A stretch of DNA of 41,906 nt from positions 1-41,906 of the forward strand of contig JADYZM010000037.1 of the NCBI GenBank assembly GCA_020853105.1. The letters are read 5' to 3'. The notes beneath the pieces were generated by a model, which made no database searches, was not told where the DNA came from, and saw only the letters and a program-made list of their open reading frames with translations. Origin of the DNA: Flavobacteriales bacterium (GTDB taxonomy: Bacteria; Bacteroidota; Bacteroidia; Flavobacteriales_E; Vicingaceae). Shown piece after piece: positions 24,799-32,773 of the stretch (its first letter is position 1; each line of letters begins with the position of its first letter). A program made the translations under genes and the position numbers.

Positions 24799-26847
24799 CT
24801 ATACTTTAACAATTAACACGCAAACGTCATCAACTTGTTCGTAATTTCCTTTCCATTCATCAAAAAAGTTTTGAAGATATTTTTTTTGATTTTCTAGTGA
24901 ATAACCACTGATTGTTGTCAAAAGCTGTTTAAAAGGTTTTGATTTAAGTTTTTTTCCAGTTTCACCTCCAAATTGATCAGCAAAACCGTCGGTTGATAAA
25001 ATGATTGTATCATCTTTTTGAAGCTGAATTTCATGCAATTTAAAAGGAGTCATTTTGGTATGAACGCCGACGGGCTCTCTATTCGATTGATATTCGATAA
25101 AATTATTATTTCTTACAATATATAGGTTGTTGTTAGCTCCTGCATATTTTAGGGCTAAAGTCTTGGTGTTGATACAACACAATGCAATATCCATTCCGTC
25201 AGCAATATGGTTTTCATCATTTGAAAATTGATGTATGACAATCTCTCTTGTTCGATTAAGTATCTGAGATGGGTCATCTGTTTTTAGCTCTTGTAAACTA
25301 TGGTTTAACGCATTGCTACACACAACACTCACCAGAGCTCCTGGCACTCCGTGTCCGGTACAGTCTGCTGCAGCAAAAAATACTGAATCTGAATTATTTT
25401 GTTCAGTTGGTAGTTTCTCAAACCAGTAGAAATCTCCGGCAACAATGTCTTTTGGTTTATAAAACAGTGTAGAGTTAGGTAATATAGACTCGATTTTATG
25501 CGTCGATGGAAGTATTGTGTTTTGTATTCGTTTTGCATAGGTAATAGAATCCGTAACTTCTTTATTTTTATATTCTACTAATGATTTTTGATGTTCCACA
25601 ATTTCTTTTTGTGATGCAATAATTTTAGACTGTTTTTGGCTGATTTGGTAGCGGTTAAAAATAAAAAATGATAAAACAATAAAAATTGAAAGTCCGCCAA
25701 AAAGCAGATACCTCTGGGTTCTAACAGATTCTATTTCCAAATTTTTTACAGTAATTTCAGCTTTCTTTTGCTCAGCAAATTTTACACTGTCTGCAAGGGC
25801 TTGTTTGTCGTATTCGTATTGGATACGTTGTTCGATAATTGCTTTTTGATTGTCTTCAGTGTTGATACTGTCTTTTAATGAAACAAATTGCTCAAAATAG
25901 AGAAGTGATTTTCCGGGCTGGTTCATTTTACGATACAGTTCATACAAATTCTTTTTAGCGCTTAAAACAACTTTTACACTTTCTGATTTTTGAGAAAGCT
26001 CTAATGCCAATAATCCATATTTCTCTGAATTTTGATAGTCTTTCATTAACCCATAAACGGTACTGATTTTAACGGCACTGTTGGCTTGTTGCTTAATATC
26101 ACTAGTTTCTATACACAGTTTGAATGTTTCTTGATAACTTTTTAGTGCATTATCCAACATATTCAGATTTCGATAAACACTTCCGATATTGTTTAAGCTC
26201 ACCGCTAGTCCATATACATCCTTGACCTCACTATGCAAAACTTTAGCTTTTATAAAACTTTCCAAAGCTTCCCTGTAGTTTCCTTTTGAGTAATGAATAG
26301 CTCCTATATTTCCAATTGTATAAGCCTTTCCTTTTTTGTTGTTGCTCAAATCGGCATAATGCAAACTTTCTGAATACAAATCAATTGCAGACTCAAGTTC
26401 TCCTTGAATTTTCATAATTTTTCCAAGGTTGTTTAAAACTGTTGATGTACCGCTATGATACTTAACACTTTTATATAATTTAAGAGCTTTGTTGTTGTAT
26501 TCTATGGCTCTTTTTAAGTTACTTTGATCTTCGCTCACGGCAGCCATGTTTGCATAAGCTGATGCTTTGTTAACTATAAATATGACTTTTTCAGAATGAG
26601 ATATTTGGCTCTTTAGTTTTTTATCAATAAACTCGATAGCCTGTTCGCAAATATCAACCAACGTATCCGGATTGGTTCTGTAATAAATTTCCGATAGAAA
26701 AATTAAGGCTTGAATTTTTGTAGTGTCGTGTTTAGATGTAGTATAAACTTTTATTAATGAATCTCTGTATTGAACTGTATTTTCTTGAGAAACAGACAAT
26801 AGGGTGCTTGAAATAAAGATAAATAGAAGTGATAAGTATCTTACCAT
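24799..26847 (-). CDS. TPR sensor with SpoIIE-type (PP2C) phosphatase domain, copy 1
   Basis: 682 residues from the ATG at 26847, where a good signal peptide begins (MVRYLSLLFIFISSTLLSV); an ATG 51 bases upstream would add a second hydrophobic stretch and is less likely. A periplasmic array of about six TPRs (for example LNNLGKIMKIQGELESAIDLY, shown in part by SAIDLYSESLHYA) precedes one membrane helix (LLFGGLSIFIVLSFFIFN), a coiled-coil linker ending VTDSITYAKRIQNTILPS, and a cytoplasmic SpoIIE phosphatase domain. Metal-binding acidic motifs are GDFYWF, ADCTGHGVPGAL, DGMDIAL and STDGFADQFGG. Such proteins dephosphorylate anti-sigma antagonist or similar partners. Divergent from a paralogue. 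Confidence 0.85.
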   Translation of the reverse strand: MVRYLSLLFIFISSTLLSVSQENTVQYRDSLIKVYTTSKHDTTKIQALIFLSEIYYRTNPDTLVDICEQAIEFIDKKLKSQISHSEKVIFIVNKASAYANMAAVSEDQSNLKRAIEYNNKALKLYKSVKYHSGTSTVLNNLGKIMKIQGELESAIDLYSESLHYADLSNNKKGKAYTIGNIGAIHYSKGNYREALESFIKAKVLHSEVKDVYGLAVSLNNIGSVYRNLNMLDNALKSYQETFKLCIETSDIKQQANSAVKISTVYGLMKDYQNSEKYGLLALELSQKSESVKVVLSAKKNLYELYRKMNQPGKSLLYFEQFVSLKDSINTEDNQKAIIEQRIQYEYDKQALADSVKFAEQKKAEITVKNLEIESVRTQRYLLFGGLSIFIVLSFFIFNRYQISQKQSKIIASQKEIVEHQKSLVEYKNKEVTDSITYAKRIQNTILPSTHKIESILPNSTLFYKPKDIVAGDFYWFEKLPTEQNNSDSVFFAAADCTGHGVPGALVSVVCSNALNHSLQELKTDDPSQILNRTREIVIHQFSNDENHIADGMDIALCCINTKTLALKYAGANNNLYIVRNNNFIEYQSNREPVGVHTKMTPFKLHEIQLQKDDTIILSTDGFADQFGGETGKKLKSKPFKQLLTTISGYSLENQKKYLQNFFDEWKGNYEQVDDVCVLIVKV

Positions 26848-26940
26848 ACTGCTAATATAAGTAAAATATAAGCAAAACAAAAGAAAATATAGAGGCACTA
26901 ATAAATAAAGAATTTTTTTATATTATTTTGTGTTGTTGCT

Positions 26941-29100
26941 ATGAATAGATTTTTGATTACACTCTTTAGTATTTTGATTTCTGTAGGACTATTGTCCGCA
27001 CAGAGTTATACCCCTGAAGAAATTGCAGAAATTGAACTTTTGAACAAAAAAATTGCTAACAAAAAAAATGCAGATTCAACAATTGCAAGAGCTTATGTTA
27101 GTCTTTCGGAGATTTTGTATGTTGCAAATATTGACACTCTCGCTCCTTTGTGTGAAATTGCTAAAGGAATTGCCGAAAAAAACCTTAAACGCAATGATAT
27201 AACTCAATCCGAAAAAAAAGTTTTTCTAGGTATTCAATCAGATGCTTTAAATAACATTGGTTATATTCATAAAACAAAGGGAAATATCCCTCTTGCACTA
27301 AAATATTACCATGAATCCCTCAAAATTCATCTTCAAATTGGTGATAAAACCGGTATTGCAACCTCATACAACAACATTGGTTTTATTTACAGAAGCCAAG
27401 GAAATGTGTTTTTAGCTCTTGAGTATTTTCAACGGTCGTTAACCATTCAAGAACAATTGAACGACCACGAAGGTATGGCTTCTTTATACAACAACATCGG
27501 CATTATCTATTTCGACCAAATGGATTTCGATAATGCGTTAAAATACTATGAAAAATCTTTAAAAAACGATAAAAAAGTTGGTTATAAAAAGGGTATAGCA
27601 AACACGTTGAGTAATATCGGGCTTATCTATTTTAAAAAGGGAAATAACGAAAAAGCGTTGAGTCAATATACTGAATCGTTGAAATTAAAAGAAGAATTGG
27701 GCGACAAACAAGGAATAGCAATCAGCTATAATCATATTGGTGAACTATACGAGAGCAAAGACAGCCTTGAACTAGCCAGAGACTATTTCGAAAAATCATT
27801 AACAATATTGGAACAACAAGGAGATAAAAAATGGATAGGTTTTTTACTGAAAGATTTATCTGATTTACTTCTAAAACTCGGTGAAATTAAACAAGCCGAA
27901 ATCTACGCCGAAAGAAGCTATAAAATATCACAGGAACTTGGTTTTCCGGCTAATATTAGTAATGCCGCACAAACACTCAGTAAAATTAACAAACTTAAAG
28001 GGAACTACCGTGAAGCTCTTGAATTTTTTGAGCAATACTCAGCAATGAAAGATAGTTTGTTGAACAACGACATTATTAAAAACACAAAAAGTCAGCAATT
28101 AAAATACGAATTCGAAAAGAAGCAAGCCATCAAAGATGCTGAGCATCAAAAAGATATTGAACTAGCAGGCGAAAAACAACACCAACAACAAATGATAACC
28201 TATGGGATTCTTGTTGTTCTTCTGATTGTTATTCTATTGCTTGCAGTAATCTTTAATCGGTTAAATATTACCCGTAAGCAAAAAAGAGTAATTGAGGTTC
28301 AAAAACTAGCGGTTGAAACTGCAAAAGTACAACTCGAAGAAAAAAATAAAGAAATAACAGACTCAATCAATTATGCTAAACGTATTCAAGATGCAATACT
28401 GAAGCCTGAAGATCATGAGAGTCAACATCTGCCTCAACATTTTATTTTATTTAAACCCAAAGACATAGTTAGCGGTGATTTTTATTGGGCAATAGAAAAA
28501 GACAATCATTTGTATATCGCCGCTGGAGATTGTACTGGACACGGAGTGCCAGGGGCACTTTTAACTATGCTCGGAAACTCGTTCTTAAATGAAATTAATG
28601 CAATTGAAGAACTACTTACCCCAGCCGTTATTTTAAACCAATTACGAGCAAAAATTATTAAAGAATTGAATCAAAAAGGTGCCGAAGGAGAAAATCACGA
28701 TGGAATGGATATTTCTCTGATTCGACTTAATTTAATTACGCTGGAAATGCATTGGGCTGGAGCTAACAATCCTTTGTATATCATTTCTGATAATCAACTA
28801 AAAGAAATAAAACCAGATAAACAGCCGGTTGGTTTTAATTTTAAAATGGTTGATTTTACAAATCATATTTTCCAAATGAAAAAAGGCGAATACATTTCTA
28901 TTTTTACCGATGGTTTTGCCGACCAATTTGGTGGACCTAAAGGTAAAAAATACAAGTACAATTCATTAAAAAACAAACTTATAGAAATCTATAATCTTCC
29001 ACTCAATCAACAAAAACAAATTTTAGCCAAAGAGTTTGAGCAATGGAAAGGCAGTCTTCAGCAAGTTGATGATATTTGTGTAATAGGCTTAAAAATTTAG
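26941..29100 (+). CDS. TPR sensor with SpoIIE-type (PP2C) phosphatase domain, copy 2
   Basis: 719 residues. A signal peptide (FLITLFSILISVGLLSAQ) precedes about seven TPRs of the N-N-I-G-x-I-Y type (LNNIGYIHKTKGNIPLAL, YNNIGFIYRSQGNVFLAL, YNNIGIIYFDQMDFDNAL and others). Then come one membrane helix (ILVVLLIVILLLAVIF), a coiled coil, the linker ITDSINYAKRIQDAIL, and the phosphatase domain with GDFYWAI, GDCTGHGVPGALL, DGMDISL and FTDGFADQFGGPKGK. The domain order is the same as in the divergent gene to the left, and the TPRs are closer to consensus. The shared 93-base intergenic stretch must hold both promoters; TATTATTTTG at 26921 is a near -7 match for this gene. Confidence 0.88.
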   Translation: MNRFLITLFSILISVGLLSAQSYTPEEIAEIELLNKKIANKKNADSTIARAYVSLSEILYVANIDTLAPLCEIAKGIAEKNLKRNDITQSEKKVFLGIQSDALNNIGYIHKTKGNIPLALKYYHESLKIHLQIGDKTGIATSYNNIGFIYRSQGNVFLALEYFQRSLTIQEQLNDHEGMASLYNNIGIIYFDQMDFDNALKYYEKSLKNDKKVGYKKGIANTLSNIGLIYFKKGNNEKALSQYTESLKLKEELGDKQGIAISYNHIGELYESKDSLELARDYFEKSLTILEQQGDKKWIGFLLKDLSDLLLKLGEIKQAEIYAERSYKISQELGFPANISNAAQTLSKINKLKGNYREALEFFEQYSAMKDSLLNNDIIKNTKSQQLKYEFEKKQAIKDAEHQKDIELAGEKQHQQQMITYGILVVLLIVILLLAVIFNRLNITRKQKRVIEVQKLAVETAKVQLEEKNKEITDSINYAKRIQDAILKPEDHESQHLPQHFILFKPKDIVSGDFYWAIEKDNHLYIAAGDCTGHGVPGALLTMLGNSFLNEINAIEELLTPAVILNQLRAKIIKELNQKGAEGENHDGMDISLIRLNLITLEMHWAGANNPLYIISDNQLKEIKPDKQPVGFNFKMVDFTNHIFQMKKGEYISIFTDGFADQFGGPKGKKYKYNSLKNKLIEIYNLPLNQQKQILAKEFEQWKGSLQQVDDICVIGLKI

Positions 29101-29166
29101 ATGTCGGATAACTTTTCTGTTCCGTTTGAAAATTTAGTATTTTAGCCGAAATTTTTTTCTAAAAAA

Positions 29167-29679
29167 ATGAAAACAAAAATTATCTATTTTTTACTGGGAT
29201 TATCTGTTTTATCTTTAGTTGCATTTAACTATGCATATAAAGCTGTCGGAAGTGTTTTGGATTTGAGTGGTTATGTTTTAATTGATGATAAAAAAGTAGA
29301 AGGAGCAACTGTTAAATTGTATGAAAACAATGTTGTCGTTAATAAAATGATTACAAAATCAAATTCGAGATTTCGATTTTTATTGTTTAGCAATAATGAA
29401 TACATGGTTGAGGTGAGTAAACCCGGTTTTTTTGATGAGAGAGTTTACATTAACACCAAAAGTAATTCGGATATGCTCGACAAATATTACTTTGAGTTTG
29501 TTGTTGACTTGATGAATGAAAACACATATAAAAATGTAGATGCTTCATCATTAGATTTTCCTACTGCAATTGTTAAGTACGACAAAGGTGAAGATGATTA
29601 TATTCACGACAAAGGGTATTCTGAGCAAGTAAGAAGCGATTTGAGAAAATTAAATGAACAGATAAACAAAAAGAAATAA
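29167..29679 (+). CDS. Exported protein with carboxypeptidase-regulatory-like domain
   Basis: 170 residues. An N-terminal signal or anchor (IIYFLLGLSVLSLVAFNYAY) is followed by LDLSGYVLIDDKKVEGATVKL and FRFLLFSNNEYMVEVSKPGF, the beta-sandwich pattern of carboxypeptidase-regulatory-like (CarboxypepD_reg) domains, here with the usual K-P-G-[YF]. The rest is charged and helical, ending RKLNEQINKKK. It is a typical small Bacteroidota envelope protein of unknown role. It is co-directional with the flanking genes (66 bases after the phosphatase, 20 before the DEAD-box gene). Confidence 0.7.
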   Translation: MKTKIIYFLLGLSVLSLVAFNYAYKAVGSVLDLSGYVLIDDKKVEGATVKLYENNVVVNKMITKSNSRFRFLLFSNNEYMVEVSKPGFFDERVYINTKSNSDMLDKYYFEFVVDLMNENTYKNVDASSLDFPTAIVKYDKGEDDYIHDKGYSEQVRSDLRKLNEQINKKK

Positions 29680-29699
29680 ACCTTTGATTTAACAAAGCA

Positions 29700-30314
29700 G
29701 TGACCCTCCCAAAACTTAATCCTCTTGTTGTTGAATCTTTGCATTCAATCGGTATTGAAAGGTTATATTCATTTCAAGAAAAGATTCTTCCAAAGATTAA
29801 AAGTGGAGCAAATTTTTTTTTATTTGCTGATGAAGGTGTAGGGAAGACTACAGCAATGATCATTTTTATCGTCAACAAACTAAATGCTTCTGCATTAGAT
29901 GATGTTCCACGAGTTCTAATTTATGTAAAAGATAAAGCAGCGGCAATCAGTCTTGAAGAAAAATTTAGAAATTTTACGGATAATAATGATTTGAGAGTTG
30001 TTGTTGCTTATGAAGAGAATGCAATACTTAAACAAAGAGATGAGATTTATTTAGGGGCTGATATCGTAATAGCAACACCTAAAAGACTGAGTAAGTTGTA
30101 TTATATGAACGGAATTAACACAGACAGAATAAATACAATAATCATTGAGGATGCTGAGTTTTTAAAAGGTACTGATTTTCATACAGATATAAACAGGATT
30201 TCAGAAAGCATTGAACGCTGCCAATATCTTGTTTTTGCAAAAAAAATGGACTCCGGCATTGAAAAACTTAAAAATCTGTTTATGGCAAATGCTCAAGTAA
30301 TTTCCGATAATTGA
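29700..30314 (+). CDS. Single-lobe DEAD-box ATPase-like protein
   Basis: 204 residues from a GTG start. It has only the first RecA-like lobe of a DEAD/DEAH helicase. A Q-motif-like YSFQEKILP precedes the Walker A ADEGVGKTT (Lys49), then VLIYVKDKAAAISLEEKF (motif Ia region), IVIATPKRLSKL (motif Ib) and IIIEDAEFLKG, where DEAD is changed to EDAE (150-153), and LVFAKKM in place of motif III SAT. The second lobe with motifs IV-VI is missing, and a convergent gene starts one base past the stop, so no remnant follows. I believe similar ~200-residue proteins occur in other Flavobacteria, which argues for a conserved gene rather than debris. A nucleotide-dependent RNA-binding role is likely; unwinding is not. 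Confidence 0.75.
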   Translation: MTLPKLNPLVVESLHSIGIERLYSFQEKILPKIKSGANFFLFADEGVGKTTAMIIFIVNKLNASALDDVPRVLIYVKDKAAAISLEEKFRNFTDNNDLRVVVAYEENAILKQRDEIYLGADIVIATPKRLSKLYYMNGINTDRINTIIIEDAEFLKGTDFHTDINRISESIERCQYLVFAKKMDSGIEKLKNLFMANAQVISDN

Positions 30315-30315
30315 T

Positions 30316-31911
30316 TTACTTTATCAAAGGCTCAAAAGTATCTTCATTGCAATTAATCATATCAAAAACATACTGCTCAGGATATGGAGCTTCCAGCAAA
30401 CAGCCTTTTAAGATATAAGGAAAAGCTTCGCCATACGTTTGAATTTGACCATGACTAACTCGACGATAAATTAATGCACGATGCAATTTTTTAATATCGT
30501 CAATGCCAGCTGCTGCCATTAATTCAACAGCACTTTTAATGGTTTCATTATGATAATTGGCAACTCTAATCTTTTTATCTTCTACCACAATTCCCTTTTG
30601 TAAATTTTTATCTTGTGTGGCTATACCTGTAGGACACCGATTGGTGTTACATTCTAATGCTTGAATACATCCCAAAGACATCATCATTGCTCTTGCAGAA
30701 TTACATAAATCAGCACCAAGTGAAATGTTTTTAATCAAATCAAACCCTGTAACAACTTTTCCCGAAGCAATAATTTTGATGTGTCGTTTCAATGAAAATC
30801 CATTTAAAGCATCATAAGCAAAAGCAATGGCATCACGAAGTGGCATTCCAACAGAGTTAGAAAATTCTAAAGGGGCTGCACCGGTTCCGCCTTCACCTCC
30901 GTCAATTGTAATAAAATCAGGCATTATTCCTGTTTTTACCATAGATTTACAAATGGCTAGAAACTGACTTTTTCTTCCAATACATAACTTGAATCCAACG
31001 GGCTTACCTCCGGAACGTTCTCTCAATAATTTTACAAAATTTAACAATCCTTCCGGGGTATTAAATGCTGTGTGGAATGGGGGGGAAAGAACATCTTTTC
31101 CCATTTCAACCAATCGGATTTTAGAAATTTCTGGAGTTACTTTTTTTGCGGGTAAAATACCACCATGTCCAGGCTTAGCTCCTTGCGAAAGCTTAATTTC
31201 TATCATTTTTACATTTGGAAGTACAGCTCTTTCTGCAAACAAATCTGCATTAAAGGTTCCATCAGCATTTCTACAACCGAAATATCCTGTTCCGATTTGC
31301 CAAATTATATCTCCACCCGGTTCTAAGTGATAGGGACTCAATCCGCCTTCCCCTGTATTATGAGCAAAATTACCAATCTTAGCACCGGAATTAAGTGAAA
31401 GAATTGCATTTTGGCTCAACGACCCAAAACTCATTGCAGAAATGTTTAAAATACTTGCAGAATAAGGTTGTTTACAATCTTGCCCACCAATTAATACTCG
31501 AGGATGTTGCTCCATTTTATGAGCATCAAGTGGAACAATGGAATGGTTTAACCACTCATATCCCATAGCGTAGGTGTTTAATTGTGTGCCAAAAGGAGTG
31601 GTATCATTTACTTTTTTTGCCCTTTGATAAATTACATTTCTGTTTTGACGGTCAAATGGAGTACCATCTGTATCCGACTCAATGAAGTATTGATATATTT
31701 TTGGACGTAGGTTTTCCATCCAATATCTCATTCTGCCTAATACAGGGAAATTTCGACGGATGGTTTGTTTGGTTTGAATCATATCGTTGATTCCAACTAA
31801 AATTAGGGGAATCAATACGATAAATGACCAAACAAATGGATTCCAAAAATAACTTATAAGTGATGCTGATAATATTGCAACAATTGAAAATTTAATAAAT
31901 ATGCTTCTCAT
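30316..31911 (-). CDS. FMN-binding glutamate-synthase-like membrane protein
   Basis: 531 residues. Two N-terminal hydrophobic segments (FSIVAILSASLISYFW, SFIVLIPLILVGI) are followed by a TIM-barrel FMN domain like the central-to-synthase part of GltB: AMSFGSLSQNAILSLN, AHNTGEGGLSPYH, IEIKLSQGAKPGHGG, TIDGGEGGTGAAPLEF. The iron-sulfur triad C-x5-C-x4-C is present in CIQALECNTNRCPTG. The glutaminase domain of full GltB is absent, so it cannot use glutamine alone; the family (~500-540 residues) is widespread and its substrate is unsettled. Converges on the DEAD-like gene with one base between stops. Confidence 0.87.
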   Translation of the reverse strand: MRSIFIKFSIVAILSASLISYFWNPFVWSFIVLIPLILVGINDMIQTKQTIRRNFPVLGRMRYWMENLRPKIYQYFIESDTDGTPFDRQNRNVIYQRAKKVNDTTPFGTQLNTYAMGYEWLNHSIVPLDAHKMEQHPRVLIGGQDCKQPYSASILNISAMSFGSLSQNAILSLNSGAKIGNFAHNTGEGGLSPYHLEPGGDIIWQIGTGYFGCRNADGTFNADLFAERAVLPNVKMIEIKLSQGAKPGHGGILPAKKVTPEISKIRLVEMGKDVLSPPFHTAFNTPEGLLNFVKLLRERSGGKPVGFKLCIGRKSQFLAICKSMVKTGIMPDFITIDGGEGGTGAAPLEFSNSVGMPLRDAIAFAYDALNGFSLKRHIKIIASGKVVTGFDLIKNISLGADLCNSARAMMMSLGCIQALECNTNRCPTGIATQDKNLQKGIVVEDKKIRVANYHNETIKSAVELMAAAGIDDIKKLHRALIYRRVSHGQIQTYGEAFPYILKGCLLEAPYPEQYVFDMINCNEDTFEPLIK

Positions 31912-31957
31912 AATACAGATTGATTAATGTTTGTATGGATAAAAAAACAATGATAAA

Positions 31958-32485
31958 TTACCACTCATCTTTTGCTTTTGTCTTTATTTCAAAAAGCTCA
32001 GAAAAAGTAGTGTTATAAACCCAACTTGGTTTTTTTAAAAAACCGGGTCTGTATGCAGTCAATTCTTTGTTTAGGAAGTTATATTCAAACGATTGTTCTT
32101 CACCTTTTTTTAAAATTTCGCCATTGCCAACCATGAGTATTTCAGTAAAAAGTATTCGATATTTCTTATCCTTCAATTCTATTTTAACATTGCCTTTTAT
32201 ACCGGTTTTATTCACCAATTCAGGCACTCCGGCAACTCCTGTTTTTGCAGGATCTATTTTTTGGAGTTTCAACTTTCCGTAAATTGTGTCTGCAATTGTT
32301 TCTGTAGTCCAAAACAAACCGCAATTCTTAAAATACTCAATAAGTTCGGTTTTTGACTTTGTGGTTTCATACACTTTTTTCCATGTTATTTTCTCTTCAA
32401 ATAAATAAAAATTGTCAGACTCTGCTTGCGCAAATGCTTTTACACAAACAGCTAAAAATAAGAGTAAAATATAATTTCTAAGCAT
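31958..32485 (-). CDS. Unknown exported protein (DUF4468-like fold possible)
   Basis: 175 residues. A signal peptide (YILLLFLAVCVKAFAQ) leads into FYLFEEKITWKKVYET and a series of strand-rich stretches (GKLKLQKID, IKGNVKIELKDKKYRILF, QSFEYNFLNKELTAYR). The order resembles the small DUF4468-type domains of Bacteroidota periplasmic proteins, but I cannot assign it firmly. A TATATTTG -7 element lies 24 bases upstream. It is the last chromosomal gene before the mobile element. Confidence 0.65.
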   Translation of the reverse strand: MLRNYILLLFLAVCVKAFAQAESDNFYLFEEKITWKKVYETTKSKTELIEYFKNCGLFWTTETIADTIYGKLKLQKIDPAKTGVAGVPELVNKTGIKGNVKIELKDKKYRILFTEILMVGNGEILKKGEEQSFEYNFLNKELTAYRPGFLKKPSWVYNTTFSELFEIKTKAKDEW

Positions 32486-32508
32486 AACTGTATTTGAGTT
32501 GGATTCAA

Positions 32509-32516
32509 CAAATATA
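32509..32516 (-). promoter_or_regulatory. -7 element of the exported-protein gene
   Basis: On the - strand TATATTTG (32516-32509) matches TAnnTTTG exactly, 24 bases before the ATG at 32485. A matching TTG at the usual spacing is not seen. Confidence 0.45.
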
Positions 32517-32551
32517 CAGATTGTAATATTTGAAATAAACGTGGAATTAAT

Positions 32552-32587
32552 AAAAAAACAAAAGCCTCAAGTTTTACTTGAGGCTTT
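32552..32587 (-). terminator. Terminator on the - strand, probably of the displaced tRNA gene
   Basis: AAAGCCTCAAG (32561-32571) pairs perfectly with CTTGAGGCTTT (32577-32587) around TTTTA. On the - strand the stem is followed by TTTTGTTTTTTTA, a good T tract; on the + strand there is none. No - strand gene now precedes it except the tRNA-like end at 32588-32602. Confidence 0.8.
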
Positions 32588-32603
32588 GTACTCGGAGCGG
32601 AAC
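32588..32603 (-). other. Probable attachment site: 3' end of a tRNA gene (left junction of the mobile element)
   Basis: Read on the - strand, GTTCCGCTCCGAGTAC looks like the 3' T-stem strand, acceptor strand (TCCGAGT) and discriminator of a tRNA, directly followed by a terminator. No tRNA body continues upstream; AT-rich element DNA starts instead, with a tyrosine recombinase 170 bases away. This is the expected remnant when an element integrates into the end of a tRNA gene. The intact tRNA should lie beyond the right edge. Which tRNA it is cannot be told from this piece. Confidence 0.55.
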
Positions 32604-32723
32604 TTATATTAAATTTAAATGTATTTAAGCAAATTTTATCTTATTAATACATAATAGTATATGTTTTAAATGCTTTTTGATTAATATTATTTAATACTTT
32701 TACATAAAATTTAATTGAATTAA

Positions 32724-32742
32724 TTACACCTATTATTACACC
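32724..32742. repeat. Two direct repeats TTACACC before the integrase gene
   Basis: TTACACC occurs at 32724-32730 and again at 32736-32742, a 12-base period (the copies extend to TATTACACC-like). They lie 32 bases before the integrase start and could be arm sites for the recombinase or an operator; weak evidence. The rest of the 288-base gap is AT-rich with no gene. Confidence 0.35.
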
Positions 32743-32773
32743 CTTTTTTAAACTTTAACAAAATTAAACTATA

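Noticed and set aside
26848..26898. Upstream ATG for the - strand TPR-SpoIIE gene
   Set aside because: It would put a second hydrophobic stretch before a complete signal peptide and use up the promoter space shared with the divergent gene.
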